A DNA stretch of 64,000 nt, taken from assembly GCA_903789535.1 (NCBI GenBank), contig CAIFES010000006.1, positions 16,728 to 80,727 of the forward strand, in the 5' to 3' direction. Below are positions 18,283 through 27,728 of the stretch, piece after piece. The notes beneath the pieces were generated by a model that searched no databases, was not told the DNA's origin, and saw only the letters and a list, made by a program, of their open reading frames with translations. How positions within the stretch are numbered: the stretch's first letter is position 1; every line of letters starts with the position of its first letter. The stretch comes from an uncultured Aeriscardovia sp. GTDB lineage: Bacteria > Actinomycetota > Actinomycetes > Actinomycetales > Bifidobacteriaceae. Position numbers and translations under genes: made by a program.

Positions 18283-19005
18283 ATGACCATTCACACCGCA
18301 TCCCCTCCCATCCCCCTGCCGGACGTGATCCATGCCGACGAGCTGCCGGGCCCGACCGCGCTCGCCTGGCTGCAGAGACAGGGCAAGGCCGTGCTTGTCG
18401 ACGCCGCGACCGCCGTGAGCACACTTGTGCCCGATTCCGTCCCGCGCCGGGCAGAAGTGGCGGCACGTCTGCTGCCACGGCGCTGCACCGCCTGCGGGCT
18501 CCTGGCGCTGTGGGTCTGGGAGGGCGGAACGTTCCCGGCACGTCTTGAGGCGCTGTGCGCCCAGCAGTCCAAGACGCCGGTGCCGCATAGCGTCCGTCTG
18601 CTGCAACGCCGGCTCGCGCCCGGCGAGAGCATGGACATCGCCGGTCTGGAGGTCACCACTCCTCTGCGCACCGCGGTCGATCTTGCCTGTCTGCCCGACG
18701 ACGTGTTCGACGAGCGCGTGGGCGCCGGCCATTTCGTCACGTTTCTGGTGCACCACGGGCTGAGCATGCACGACTGCCTCGTCCGCGTGGAACAGAACTG
18801 CCGCGCGGTGGGCTATGGAACCGGCCGACGGCGTCTGGAGGCACTGGAGGCACGACCGGAGGTGCGCCTGCTGCTCACCCCGCTGCGATCAGCCCCTGCA
18901 CGCCGGCGCGAACCGGCCGGAAAACGTCCTGCAGGCTGCCGCCCTGGCCCTGCCCGACGCCGCTCCCCGCCGTCGGTGCCCTCGCCCGTACGCCGGACCG
19001 GCTGA
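18283..19005 (+). CDS. Hypothetical protein, AbiEi-like
   Basis: The 240-aa product resembles the actinobacterial proteins related to AbiEi antitoxins: a variable N-terminus, then the segment AGLEVTTPLRTAVDLAC near 120-136, which is characteristic of that group. No AbiEii-like nucleotidyltransferase partner is adjacent. The ATG at 18283 lacks a clear ribosome binding site. The last ~40 residues are extremely Arg/Pro-rich and may reflect a shifted frame or a non-conserved tail. Role unknown. Confidence 0.5.
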   Translation: MTIHTASPPIPLPDVIHADELPGPTALAWLQRQGKAVLVDAATAVSTLVPDSVPRRAEVAARLLPRRCTACGLLALWVWEGGTFPARLEALCAQQSKTPVPHSVRLLQRRLAPGESMDIAGLEVTTPLRTAVDLACLPDDVFDERVGAGHFVTFLVHHGLSMHDCLVRVEQNCRAVGYGTGRRRLEALEARPEVRLLLTPLRSAPARRREPAGKRPAGCRPGPARRRSPPSVPSPVRRTG

Positions 19006-19103
19006 TCTGTGCAGAGTGACGAAAACCCGCGAGTCCGTCAGCCGCCACAGTCGTCAGCAAGAAAACCCACTAACGAATCCATCAACAAAACCAAGGAGAA
19101 CAA

Positions 19104-19949
19104 ATGGACACAGCAATCGCCGCATCAGCGGGCGCTGTCACATCACCAGCCGCTTTCCCAGCTGCTGAGACCTCGACGGCATCGGATGCCACGACGGCAA
19201 GACCGTTCACCGTGCCAACACTCGCACCGGTCCCACTCGCCGCACCATCAGCGACCGGACCGGCGAGAGCACGGACAGCAGGAGTGGCAGGATCCTCGCG
19301 GCCGCCGGCCACACCGTACAGACATCGCCCCTCACACGCCCGTCATGCCCGGCATGGCCGTCATGCGCTGATACCGGCCGGCAAACCGGACACGGGGTAT
19401 GACGAAACCGGGCAGCGCGTTTGTGAGCAGCCTGACAAACGGCTTTCAAGCGCCGGTCGTCTGCAACGCTTCCTCAGCACCCCCGTGACCGCGCCCTTGG
19501 AACGACAGACGTCCACGGCACGGCCTCCGGCATGTCCATCAATGACGCGTCCCTCGTCGTCATCCTCCGCCTCTCCGCTCACGCGTCTGAAGGGATGGTC
19601 CGCGCCTACCACGACGACGGATGTCAGCGCACTACCGGCCCCTCCCCCGCCGCTTGACGAGAAGATGACGATGGATCCGTCGACCCCGTTGTCGATGTTG
19701 TGGACCATCGCGCGCAACCACCCCGATCTGCGCCGATGGCTCATCGTCAATCCGTCGGCACCGCCCGAGCTGCTCGAATACATCGCCCAGGCCGGAGGCC
19801 CCGGCGTGAATCAGGGCCTGCGCGTGCTGTTCAACGCGCTTGACACGCTCGGCGACCACGCCCATGCCGCGCGGCTGCTCCCCGCGGTGCTGCAGGCTGA
19901 TTCAGGGGCGATCGATGCGAGCCTGGCCGGCACGACGGAAATGGTGTAG
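19104..19949 (+). CDS. Hypothetical protein with C-terminal leucine-rich-variant-like region
   Basis: A 281-aa protein in two halves. Residues 1 to ~185 are low-complexity Ala/Thr/Pro/Ser. From about 190 the sequence becomes structured, with LWTIARNHPDLRRWLIVNPS followed by APPELLEYIAQ, which resembles variant leucine-rich (LRV) helical repeats found in bifidobacterial hypothetical proteins. AAGGAG seven bases before the ATG supports the start. It converges on rsmI. Function unknown; the C-terminal half may bind protein. Confidence 0.6.
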   Translation: MDTAIAASAGAVTSPAAFPAAETSTASDATTARPFTVPTLAPVPLAAPSATGPARARTAGVAGSSRPPATPYRHRPSHARHARHGRHALIPAGKPDTGYDETGQRVCEQPDKRLSSAGRLQRFLSTPVTAPLERQTSTARPPACPSMTRPSSSSSASPLTRLKGWSAPTTTTDVSALPAPPPPLDEKMTMDPSTPLSMLWTIARNHPDLRRWLIVNPSAPPELLEYIAQAGGPGVNQGLRVLFNALDTLGDHAHAARLLPAVLQADSGAIDASLAGTTEMV

Positions 19950-20056
19950 GCAGGGCGGGAAACAGACCGGCAGAACGAAAGTCCGGCAAAACGGTGGTAG
20001 AGACCATCAGAACGGAGATGGAGACAGAAAAATGGTGGAAAAGGTAAGCGTGAGGC

Positions 20057-21070
20057 TCAGTCACCGGTCCCGGCGGCCCCCGCCTTGGCGGCGAGCGCGG
20101 CCTGATAGACCGCCTTGCGGCTGACGAGCGTGCCGTCGGGCAGCGGATGGGCGGCGACCACATCGCGGATGGCATCCTTGAGGCGCACGCCCTCGCTTTC
20201 CTGGCGCTGACGCGCGAGGGAGGCGAGCTCCTCAAGCGTGGGAACACCCTGGCTCTGGGCGGCCTGCGCCATCTCCTGCCGGTCGGCACCGCCGACGACG
20301 AGCACGATCTCGCCGCGCGGCGGATCACGCCGCACCGACTCGAGCAGACCGGCGACGGTGGAGCGGCGCACCTGTTCGTAGTTCTTCGTCAGCTCACGCG
20401 CGAGCACCATCGGCCGGTCGGGCGGCAGGATCTGCGCGAACGACTCCATGGTCTCCTCGATGCGCTGCGGGCTCTCGTAGAACACGCTTGTGCGCGGCTC
20501 GGTGAGCAGTTGGCGGATACGTGCCAGCCGCTCGGAGCGGCGACGGGGCACGAAGCCCTCATAGCAGAACCTGTCTGTCGGCAGCCCGGACAGCGCCAGC
20601 GCGTCGAGCACGGCCGAGGGGCCGGGGGCGCAGGTGATGGGCAGGTGCCGTTCGATCGCCCTGCCGATGATGGCGTGGCCCGGATCGTTGATGGTGGGCA
20701 TGCCGGCGTCGGAGACGACGAGCACGACGGCGCCTTCCTGGACGCGGTCGAGCAGACCGTCGGCACGTGCGTCCTCATTGTGGTCGTGGTAGGCGGTGAC
20801 ACGCCCTGTCACACGCACGCCGAGACGATTGGCGAGATCGTAGAGACGACGTGTGTCCTCGGCGGCGACGATATCGGCCGTGGCCAGAAAATGCCGAAGT
20901 CTCGCGGAAGCATCGCCCATGTTGCCGATCGGGGTGGCCGCGAGCACGACCATGCCCTCGCCCGCCGTACGCCCGTCGGCGTGGGTGCGCTCGCCGTGTG
21001 CCTCCGCGAGCGCATCCGGATCGCGCTCGATGACAGGCTTTGCCGTGCCCTGATCCATGTTCTCGCTCAT
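20057..21070 (-). CDS. rsmI: 16S rRNA (cytidine-1402 2'-O)-methyltransferase
   Basis: SAM-dependent tetrapyrrole-methylase-fold enzyme that modifies C1402 of 16S rRNA. Motifs seen: VVLAATPIGNMGDASARL at the start of the domain, AAEDTRRLYDL, the Gly-rich VVSDAGMPTINDPG, and CAPGPSAVLDAL. These are in family order. The true start is uncertain: I use ATG 21070 (MSENMDQ), with another ATG 12 bases on and one 54 bases earlier, none with a good ribosome binding site. The N-terminal ~40 residues before the domain are not conserved. Confidence 0.92.
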   Translation of the reverse strand: MSENMDQGTAKPVIERDPDALAEAHGERTHADGRTAGEGMVVLAATPIGNMGDASARLRHFLATADIVAAEDTRRLYDLANRLGVRVTGRVTAYHDHNEDARADGLLDRVQEGAVVLVVSDAGMPTINDPGHAIIGRAIERHLPITCAPGPSAVLDALALSGLPTDRFCYEGFVPRRRSERLARIRQLLTEPRTSVFYESPQRIEETMESFAQILPPDRPMVLARELTKNYEQVRRSTVAGLLESVRRDPPRGEIVLVVGGADRQEMAQAAQSQGVPTLEELASLARQRQESEGVRLKDAIRDVVAAHPLPDGTLVSRKAVYQAALAAKAGAAGTGD

Positions 21071-21257
21071 GCCACCAGTATCGGGCGCGCGGCTGACGCC
21101 GTCCGAGACAGGCATGAGTGTCAACGGATGACGGGTATCGCAGGGACAGCTATCGAAAGGGCAACTATCGGAGGGACAGCAGCCGATTACCGCTGTATGT
21201 AGCAGACCGGATCAGCGGCGTGTTGTCCACACAGGCGCAGGATGTCGGCGTCCTCCG

Positions 21258-21266
21258 TGTGGATAA
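21258..21266 (-). promoter_or_regulatory. DnaA box upstream of nrdJ
   Basis: TGTGGATAA matches the DnaA consensus on the minus strand. A near match TTGTCCACA is at 21224-21232. They sit just ahead of the NrdR boxes; DnaA control of ribonucleotide reductase genes is known in E. coli. Confidence 0.4.
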
Positions 21267-21288
21267 AAATAGCCGGCAATCTCACACA

Positions 21289-21335
21289 GCGCTAGATATA
21301 GCGCATGTCGTGCGACTGTGTAGCATATATAGTGC
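21289..21335 (+). promoter_or_regulatory. Paired NrdR boxes in the nrdJ promoter
   Basis: Two 16-bp near-palindromes match the NrdR consensus: GCGCTAGATATAGCGC at 21289-21304 and GTAGCATATATAGTGC at 21320-21335. Their centres are 31 bp apart (about three helical turns), the spacing known for cooperative NrdR binding. The second overlaps a TATATA that may be the -10. nrdJ starts about 130 bases downstream. Confidence 0.75.
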
Positions 21336-21463
21336 TTTTGACCGAGACATCCGCTGTTTCGTCCACCGCCCGCGTTATGGGCGCGGGACCGGCGAAGACA
21401 GGCAGGATGCGCATATCTATCAACGGACATCACCACCGATGCCCGCGTTCATGGGAGGACGAG

Positions 21464-23725
21464 ATGACGACGACGGATCCGATCCGGCTCAGCGACGACT
21501 TCATCAGGCAGGCCACCAGCGAGATCACCCCGCACTGGGGACCGCTCGGCTGGGTGACCTACAAGCGCACGTACGCCCGCTTCCTTGATGACAAGAACCG
21601 GTCGGAGAACTGGGCCGAGACCGTCAAGCGCACCATCGAGGGAAACATCAACCTCGACCCGCGCCTGAAGCCCAACGAGATCGGCCTGATCGACCCGGCC
21701 GTCATCACGGCCGACACGCAGGAGGCACAGGATCTGTTCCGCCTCATCTACGGCCTTGCCGCCACGCCCTCGGGCCGCAACCTGTGGGTGAGCGGCACGC
21801 CCTACCAGCGTGCGCACGGCGACTCGCTCAACAACTGCTGGTTCGTCGCCATCCGGCCCCAGGCCTACGGCGACTCGGAGATCGTCCCGCCGTATCTCAA
21901 GCAGGACCAGAAGGCTGTCTCCATGCCGTACGCGTTTATGTTCGACGAGCTGATGAAGGGCGGCGGCGTCGGCTTCTCCGTCACCCGCAAGAACGTCTCG
22001 CAGCTGCCGCAGGTCGACCGCACCGTGCCGGTGACCGTCATCATGGGCAAGTCCAACGGCTCCTACGATGAGTGCCTCAAGGCCGGCGCGCAGGACCGCG
22101 ATGAGTGGGTCGCCGCACACGGGGATCCCGCCGACGACCCGAGCGTCTACTTCTATGACCTCGAGGACTCGCGCGAGGGCTGGGTGTATGCGCTCGCCGC
22201 CGTCATCGACGCGCACTTCGGCTACTTCGACCAGTCGAAGACCTCCGTCGTGCTCGACATGACGCGCATCCGCCAGCGCGGCGCCAAGATCCACGGTTTC
22301 GGCGGAACCGCCTCCGGCGCCGCCCCGCTCATCGAGATGCTGCTCGACGTCAACACCGTGCTCAACCAGGCCGCGGGCCGCGGGCTGACCGCCGTGGACG
22401 CTACCGACATCTCCAACCTCGTGGGCAAGGCCGTGGTGGCAGGCAATGTGCGCCGTTCCGCGGAGCTCGCCCTGGGCGACTGGGATGACGACGGTTTCCG
22501 CACGATGAAGCAGGACGAGGACAAGCTCATGCACCACCGCTGGGCGTCCAACAACTCCGTGGTCGTCTCCGGCAAGCCCGAACAGTACGAGGCGGTCGCC
22601 AAGGATGTGGTCGTCCACGGCGAGCCGGGCATCGTCGATCTGAATCTCTCGCGCCAGTACGGCCGTCTCATCGACGGGCCGACCAACGCCGACCCGTACG
22701 CCGAGGGCACCAACCCGTGCGGCGAGATCACGCTGGAGAACGGTGAGCCGTGCAACCTGTTCGAGATCTTCCCCTCCATCGCCGAGCAGCAGGGCTGGGA
22801 CATGAAGGAGGTCTTCCGTCTCGCCGTCCGCTTCGCCAAGCGCGTGACGTTCGGCCACTATGACTGGCAGGTCTCGCGCGACGTCATCACCCGCAACCGT
22901 CGTATCGGTATCTCGATGAGCGGCATCCAGGACTGGATCCTCCAGCACTTCGGCCACCGCGTCGTCACCGGCTACAAGCAGGAGCAGCAGGCCGACGGCT
23001 CCACCCGCCGCGTGCCCGTCTATGATCCCGAGGCCGTCAAGGCTTTCGACGGCTTCTACCATGACGTGCTCGAGGCGGACAAGGAGTATTCGCAGGAGCT
23101 GGGCTGCAACACCTCCATCAAGCACACCACCGTCAAACCTTCGGGCACGGTGGCCAAGCTCGCCGGCGCCTCCGAGGGCATGCACTTCCACTACGCCGGC
23201 TACCTCATCCAGCGCATCCGCTTCCAGGACAGCGACCCGCTGCTGCCGGCGCTGATGGCCAGCGGCTATCACATCGAGCCGGATGTGTACACGAAGCACA
23301 CCATGTGCGTGGAGTTCCCGGTGAAGGCGCCGAACGCCGACTCGCCGCAGTTCGCCTCGGCCGGCACCGTCTCCGCCGAGGAGCAGCTGGCCAACCAGTC
23401 GTTCCTGCAGACGTACTGGTCCGACAATGCCGTCTCCTGCACGGTCACGTTCCAGAAGGAGGAGGCGCAGGATCTGCCGCGCATCCTCTCGGAGTTCGCC
23501 GGCAAGATCAAGTCGACCTCCATGCTCCAGTACATCGGCTCGGGCCTGACGCAGGCGCCGAAGGAGCCGATCAGCAAGGAGCAGTATGAGCAGCGCGCCG
23601 CACAGATCATCGACGACCCGCGCGAGGCATTCAACCGCCTCAACATCGCCAATGGCCGCTCCGAGAAGGATCTGACGCTCGTGGACCAGTCCGACTGCGA
23701 GTCGGGCGCCTGCCCGGTGCGCTGA
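21464..23725 (+). CDS. nrdJ: Adenosylcobalamin-dependent ribonucleoside-triphosphate reductase (class II)
   Basis: Makes deoxynucleotides from ribonucleoside triphosphates using AdoCbl to generate the thiyl radical. The 753-aa size and motifs match the monomeric Lactobacillus leichmannii-type enzyme: NNCWF (Cys near 125), GGGVGFS (about 166-172), NPCGEI (Cys near 418, radical site region) and a C-terminal redox pair in CESGACPVR. ATG 21464 follows GGGAGGA. The gene is preceded by two NrdR boxes and a DnaA box and followed 62 bases later by an ECF transporter operon and a cobalamin adenosyltransferase, so B12 import and activation are next to the enzyme that needs them. Confidence 0.95.
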   Translation: MTTTDPIRLSDDFIRQATSEITPHWGPLGWVTYKRTYARFLDDKNRSENWAETVKRTIEGNINLDPRLKPNEIGLIDPAVITADTQEAQDLFRLIYGLAATPSGRNLWVSGTPYQRAHGDSLNNCWFVAIRPQAYGDSEIVPPYLKQDQKAVSMPYAFMFDELMKGGGVGFSVTRKNVSQLPQVDRTVPVTVIMGKSNGSYDECLKAGAQDRDEWVAAHGDPADDPSVYFYDLEDSREGWVYALAAVIDAHFGYFDQSKTSVVLDMTRIRQRGAKIHGFGGTASGAAPLIEMLLDVNTVLNQAAGRGLTAVDATDISNLVGKAVVAGNVRRSAELALGDWDDDGFRTMKQDEDKLMHHRWASNNSVVVSGKPEQYEAVAKDVVVHGEPGIVDLNLSRQYGRLIDGPTNADPYAEGTNPCGEITLENGEPCNLFEIFPSIAEQQGWDMKEVFRLAVRFAKRVTFGHYDWQVSRDVITRNRRIGISMSGIQDWILQHFGHRVVTGYKQEQQADGSTRRVPVYDPEAVKAFDGFYHDVLEADKEYSQELGCNTSIKHTTVKPSGTVAKLAGASEGMHFHYAGYLIQRIRFQDSDPLLPALMASGYHIEPDVYTKHTMCVEFPVKAPNADSPQFASAGTVSAEEQLANQSFLQTYWSDNAVSCTVTFQKEEAQDLPRILSEFAGKIKSTSMLQYIGSGLTQAPKEPISKEQYEQRAAQIIDDPREAFNRLNIANGRSEKDLTLVDQSDCESGACPVR

Positions 23726-23787
23726 TACCGGCAGCACAGAGGCGACATAGATAAGGCGACACAGACAGGCAAAGGATCGGTGCGATC

Positions 23788-24729
23788 ATGCACAACCACA
23801 CGCGGGTCGCACCGTTCGAGCGCCTGACCGTCCCGGCCGCGCTCTGGTATTTCCTCGCGCTGCTGCTGGTGGCAGCGACGGTGATGCAGGCGCGCGTCGA
23901 GCTGGAGATCCTCGCCGCCATGGTGGTGGTGATCCTGCTGTGCGGCGAGCGCCGGCGCCTTGCCTCCGCCCTCGTGGGAGGCACCATCGCCGGGCTGTTT
24001 GTGGCGATGCTGACGCTGCTGCTGCATTATCAGGGCGACGACGTGCTCGTGCGATGGGGGCCTGTCACCATCACCGCCGAGGGCGCAGGTTGGGCGGTAT
24101 GCCTGGGACTCGGGATGGTCATCATCGTCCTCTCTTCTCTGCTGCAGACGTTCGCCTTGCGACGCTCGGGTCTTGTGCCCGGCCTGTCACGACTGGCGAT
24201 GCGCACAACCCTCGTCTGTGCGATGGCGATCGCGATCATCCCCTCGGTGGCGGCCCGGCTGCGTCAGCTTTTCGCGCTCGAGGAGGCGATGCCGGAATCA
24301 GCCTCGGGCACGCATTTCCCACGGCTACGAATCCTGACGTACGCGATCCTCGCCGAGACGCTCGAGGATGCCTCGAACCGCGTCTCCACGCTCGCACTGC
24401 TAGGGACGGGGACGACAGGCAGAACAGCGCAGCGGATCAGGGGCGGCAGCCAAGAGGCCAAGGTCGCGTCGGTTCCCGGGATACGTCCGGAAAAGTCTGC
24501 AGCGCTGCAGCCTGCGCAGACCGGACGCGCACGGCGTGTGCGCTCGTGGTGCTTTGCGCTCGTCGTCGCCGTGCTGTTCGCGCTCATCCTGCTGCCCGGC
24601 GCCGGCCGTCCCGCTGCATCGCTATCAATGGCCCCCGCTGTATTGCCCGACGTCCCGGCCATCATTCTCACGGCACTGCCGCTGCTTTTCGAAGGAGGTG
24701 AACGGCTATGGAGTCGATCGCGCGCCTGA
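23788..24729 (+). CDS. ECF transporter transmembrane (T) component
   Basis: A 313-aa membrane protein with segments near 18-50, 57-80, 98-120, 133-150 and a final hydrophobic stretch near 250-300. The cytoplasmic region has LEDASNRVSTLAL, which corresponds to the ATPase-coupling helices of EcfT (CbiQ) proteins, although the classic Ala-Arg-Gly motif is degenerate. Identification rests mainly on the gene order T, A-A, S. It begins 62 bases after nrdJ without a terminator between, and overlaps the ATPase gene by 22 bases. Divergent in sequence, so moderate certainty. Confidence 0.7.
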   Translation: MHNHTRVAPFERLTVPAALWYFLALLLVAATVMQARVELEILAAMVVVILLCGERRRLASALVGGTIAGLFVAMLTLLLHYQGDDVLVRWGPVTITAEGAGWAVCLGLGMVIIVLSSLLQTFALRRSGLVPGLSRLAMRTTLVCAMAIAIIPSVAARLRQLFALEEAMPESASGTHFPRLRILTYAILAETLEDASNRVSTLALLGTGTTGRTAQRIRGGSQEAKVASVPGIRPEKSAALQPAQTGRARRVRSWCFALVVAVLFALILLPGAGRPAASLSMAPAVLPDVPAIILTALPLLFEGGERLWSRSRA

Positions 24730-26759
24730 AGGATTTCACCTTCCGGTACCCGCATTCGGGCCGCGGGCTTGACCATGTGAGCCTGACCGTCCGCCCGGCG
24801 GATTTCATCGCCGTCGCCGGGCTGACCGGCAGCGGTAAGACCACCCTGCTGCGCCATCTCAAACCGGAGGCGTACCCCGGCGGCACGCGGTCGGGCGGGA
24901 TCGAGCTGCTGGGCACCGCCCCCACCAATCTTCTTGGCAGCAGCGAGATCTCGTACGTCCCCCAGCGCCCGCGCGAGGCGCTCATCGCCGGCAGCCTGCG
25001 CGACGAGCTGCTCCTGCGCCTGTCCGCGCACGCGCCAAGCCACCCCGCAGGCACCGCGGACGACGGTCTCGCCACCGGTCTGCAGGTCAGTGACATCGTC
25101 GGCTTCCTCGGCCTCGCGCATCTGCTCGACACCCCGCTCGGCAACCTGTCCGAGGGCCAGGCGCAGCTCGTCGCCCTCGCCGCGGCCCTCGCCGCGCGTC
25201 CCCGCCTGCTGCTGCTCGACGAGCCCACGGCGAGCCTCGACTCCGTCACGCGCCGCACGACGCTCGACCTGCTGCGCCGGCTCAACCAGGACATCGGCAT
25301 GACCATCGTGATGACCGAGCATCATCTGCAGGGGGTGATCGAGATCGCCACCCGGCTCGTCGCATTGGAAGACGGCACGGTGGTGGCCGACGGGCGCCCT
25401 CGAGAGGCCATCCGGCGCCTGTGGGACGGCGGGCAGCACCGGCGCGCGCTCGTGCCGGACATCCCTGGCTGGTTTTTGCGGCAGGAAGCAGATTCGCAGC
25501 AAAATGTGACTTCCCGGCAGGGCGAAACCGCGCATCGGGATGCGGACCTGCAACAAGCTCCACAGCAAGACCCACAGCACAACAGGACGTTGCGCCGTGT
25601 CCGCGATGACAACGATGACAACACAACGATGGCCGAACATCCGGATGGGCATCATTCGCGTCATCCGCATCATCTGATGGCCGATCGTCTGCCGCTGACC
25701 GTCTCGGAGGGTCGTCGCGCGCTCGACCATATCGGGCAGTCATTCCGGCCACACCCACAGCAGTCTGCACACGGCACGGTGCAGACCCGGACGCCCGATT
25801 CCACCAATGCACACGCGGCAGCGGCCACCAGCAGGTCTGACGCCGCCGACGGATTCATCCCCATGGCCACGCCGGGTTCCCGTGCGTTCACACTCTCCGA
25901 TGTGACCGTCTCCTATCCGGGGCTGCCCGGCCCGGCCGTGGAGGATCTGACGCTGTCCGCCCGCTATGGCGAGATCCTCGCCATCACCGGCCAGTCCGGC
26001 AGCGGAAAGAGCACCCTGCTCAACCTGCTCTTCGGTTCCATCCGCCCTGATTTCGGCACGGTCAACTGGTACCCGGATGCCGACGGGGCGCAGGATGCCA
26101 GGCCGCACGACGACAGTCCGCACGACAAGGCAAACGATCGCGATGATAGAGACGATGGCGATACAGACGATACGACGGGCAGCGCAGACAGGCGTGAGAC
26201 AAGCACAGACAGGCATACCGGCTTCCTCACGCGGCTGATGCACCACCGTCTCCAGCACCGCCCGCATCGTCGTCCCGCCCGGCTCATGCGCGGGGCAATC
26301 GCCTACCTCCCCCAGGATGTGCGCGCGGTGCTCAACCTGGAAGCGGGCCGCCATCCTGATCGCATCGACGAGGTGACCGACCCGCTCAACCAGAGCATCG
26401 GCCAGCAGCAGCTGGAGGCGCTGGACATCATCATCGCCCAGAACCGCCGCGTCCTGTTGCTCGATGAGCCCACGCAGGGTCTCGACGCGCTGCAGAAGCG
26501 ACATGTCGGCCGTCTGCTGCGCGAACAAGCCGCGCAGGGGCGCCTCATCGTGCTGACCACCCATGACCCCGGTTTTTACGCCGATTACGCCACCAGGGCG
26601 GTCGTGCTGCTGGCAGGACGGCTCGTCGCCGACGGTCTGCCGCGTCACATCGTCTCCTCGCTCGAATATTCGACCACCGACCTGCATCGCCTGCTCGCCG
26701 ATCGCGAGCCGGGCGTGCTCACCATGGCCGATCTGGACGAACCCCGCAGACTTCCGTAG
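24708..26759 (+). CDS. ECF transporter fused double ATPase (A-A')
   Basis: A 683-aa protein with two ABC domains. Domain 1: Walker A GLTGSGKTT (38-46), signature LSEGQ (~145), Walker B LLLLDEPTASLD. Domain 2: Walker A GQSGSGKST (~428), signature reduced to SIGQQQ (~564) and Walker B LLLDEPTQGLD. A His/Gln/Asp-rich linker (~255-330) joins them, and a second Asp/His/Arg-rich insert (~460-515) lies inside domain 2 between Walker A and the Q-loop side, which is unusual. AAGGAGGTGA upstream of the ATG is a perfect ribosome binding site. It energises the adjacent T and S components. Confidence 0.88.
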   Translation: MESIARLKDFTFRYPHSGRGLDHVSLTVRPADFIAVAGLTGSGKTTLLRHLKPEAYPGGTRSGGIELLGTAPTNLLGSSEISYVPQRPREALIAGSLRDELLLRLSAHAPSHPAGTADDGLATGLQVSDIVGFLGLAHLLDTPLGNLSEGQAQLVALAAALAARPRLLLLDEPTASLDSVTRRTTLDLLRRLNQDIGMTIVMTEHHLQGVIEIATRLVALEDGTVVADGRPREAIRRLWDGGQHRRALVPDIPGWFLRQEADSQQNVTSRQGETAHRDADLQQAPQQDPQHNRTLRRVRDDNDDNTTMAEHPDGHHSRHPHHLMADRLPLTVSEGRRALDHIGQSFRPHPQQSAHGTVQTRTPDSTNAHAAAATSRSDAADGFIPMATPGSRAFTLSDVTVSYPGLPGPAVEDLTLSARYGEILAITGQSGSGKSTLLNLLFGSIRPDFGTVNWYPDADGAQDARPHDDSPHDKANDRDDRDDGDTDDTTGSADRRETSTDRHTGFLTRLMHHRLQHRPHRRPARLMRGAIAYLPQDVRAVLNLEAGRHPDRIDEVTDPLNQSIGQQQLEALDIIIAQNRRVLLLDEPTQGLDALQKRHVGRLLREQAAQGRLIVLTTHDPGFYADYATRAVVLLAGRLVADGLPRHIVSSLEYSTTDLHRLLADREPGVLTMADLDEPRRLP

Positions 26760-26853
26760 CGACGTCGTCCAGCACAAAATCCTCCACACATCCATCGGCC
26801 CGCAAAGACAGACGTCCATCAGCAAATCTTCCACAAAGAAAGGAACACCAACA

Positions 26854-27621
26854 ATGACAGACACACAGAAAACACCTGACCAGACACCCGACCAGAACAG
26901 CGCAGGCACCGGCAAGAGCCTGTCCGCCCACGCCCGCCACAGTCTTGATATTGCGCTCGGCGTGGTGGCAGCCGTCGTCCTCATCGTGCTCAGCCTGCTG
27001 ACCCTCGCCAAGACCGGCTCGGCCTTCGCCTGGGTGACCATCGCCATCCCGGTGGTGCTCGCGCTCGTGTTCTGGATCCTCGAAAAGCGCACTCTCTCGC
27101 CGGCGACCGTCGGTATCGTCGTCGCGGTCATCGCCATCGCCTGCGCGCTTCGGGCGCTGCGCATCCCCGTCCAGGGCATCCAGTTCACCAACTGGCTCGT
27201 CATTCTCGTGGGCCTCGCGCTCGGGGCGCATGCCGGCTTCCTGACCGGTGCGCTCATCCCGCTCATCTCCAACATCTATCTGGGCCAGGGATCATGGACG
27301 CCGTGGCAGATGCTCGCCTGGGGACTGCTGGGCGCGATGGCCGGCTGGATCAGCACGCAGAAGTGGGCCCGCAACCGCTGGGCGATGCTCGGCTGGGGCA
27401 TCCTCTCCTCCTACGTGTACGGCCTGATCATGAACTTCGAGTCGTATCTCTATTCGATGGGCACCCAGTACGCGACGGGCTTCTGGAAGGCGATCGCGCT
27501 CGGGCTTCCCGGTGACTCCATCAGCGCCGCGGTGACCGGCGTGCTGCTGCTCATCACCGTGCCGTGGGCGGTCGACCTCATCCGTCGCACGTACGCGCGG
27601 CACGAGACCGTCACGGCCTGA
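26854..27621 (+). CDS. ECF transporter substrate-binding (S) component, probable cobalamin type
   Basis: A 255-aa membrane protein with about six segments after a polar N-terminus of ~25 residues. The segment GAHAGFLTGALIPLISNIYLG followed by GSWTPWQMLAWGLLGAMAG is the pattern of the ECF S-component family that includes CbrT-type vitamin B12 transporters. AAAGGA lies ten bases before ATG 26854. Position directly after nrdJ and the T and A-A genes and before a cobalamin adenosyltransferase argues for B12; substrate cannot be proved by sequence. A terminator follows. Confidence 0.75.
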   Translation: MTDTQKTPDQTPDQNSAGTGKSLSAHARHSLDIALGVVAAVVLIVLSLLTLAKTGSAFAWVTIAIPVVLALVFWILEKRTLSPATVGIVVAVIAIACALRALRIPVQGIQFTNWLVILVGLALGAHAGFLTGALIPLISNIYLGQGSWTPWQMLAWGLLGAMAGWISTQKWARNRWAMLGWGILSSYVYGLIMNFESYLYSMGTQYATGFWKAIALGLPGDSISAAVTGVLLLITVPWAVDLIRRTYARHETVTA

Positions 27622-27673
27622 GCAGGAACCTCGCCGGAGAAGTCTCGCCGAAAAGAAATCTGATATCGGCACG

Positions 27674-27728
27674 AAATCCGGTCCGCCAGTTTTCCACATT
27701 TCAGGAAGACCGGTTGACCGGATTTTTT
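27674..27728 (+). terminator. Terminator after the ECF S gene
   Basis: AAATCCGGTC (27674-27683) pairs with GACCGGATTT (27716-27725) and runs into TTTTTTG. The loop is long (32 nt) and contains a further GACCGG that could form an alternative pairing. It separates the ECF genes from the adenosyltransferase. Confidence 0.6.

Noticed and set aside
21071..21463. Cobalamin riboswitch before nrdJ
   Set aside because: I looked for the B12-box and found only weak resemblance near 21390; the paired NrdR boxes explain the region better.
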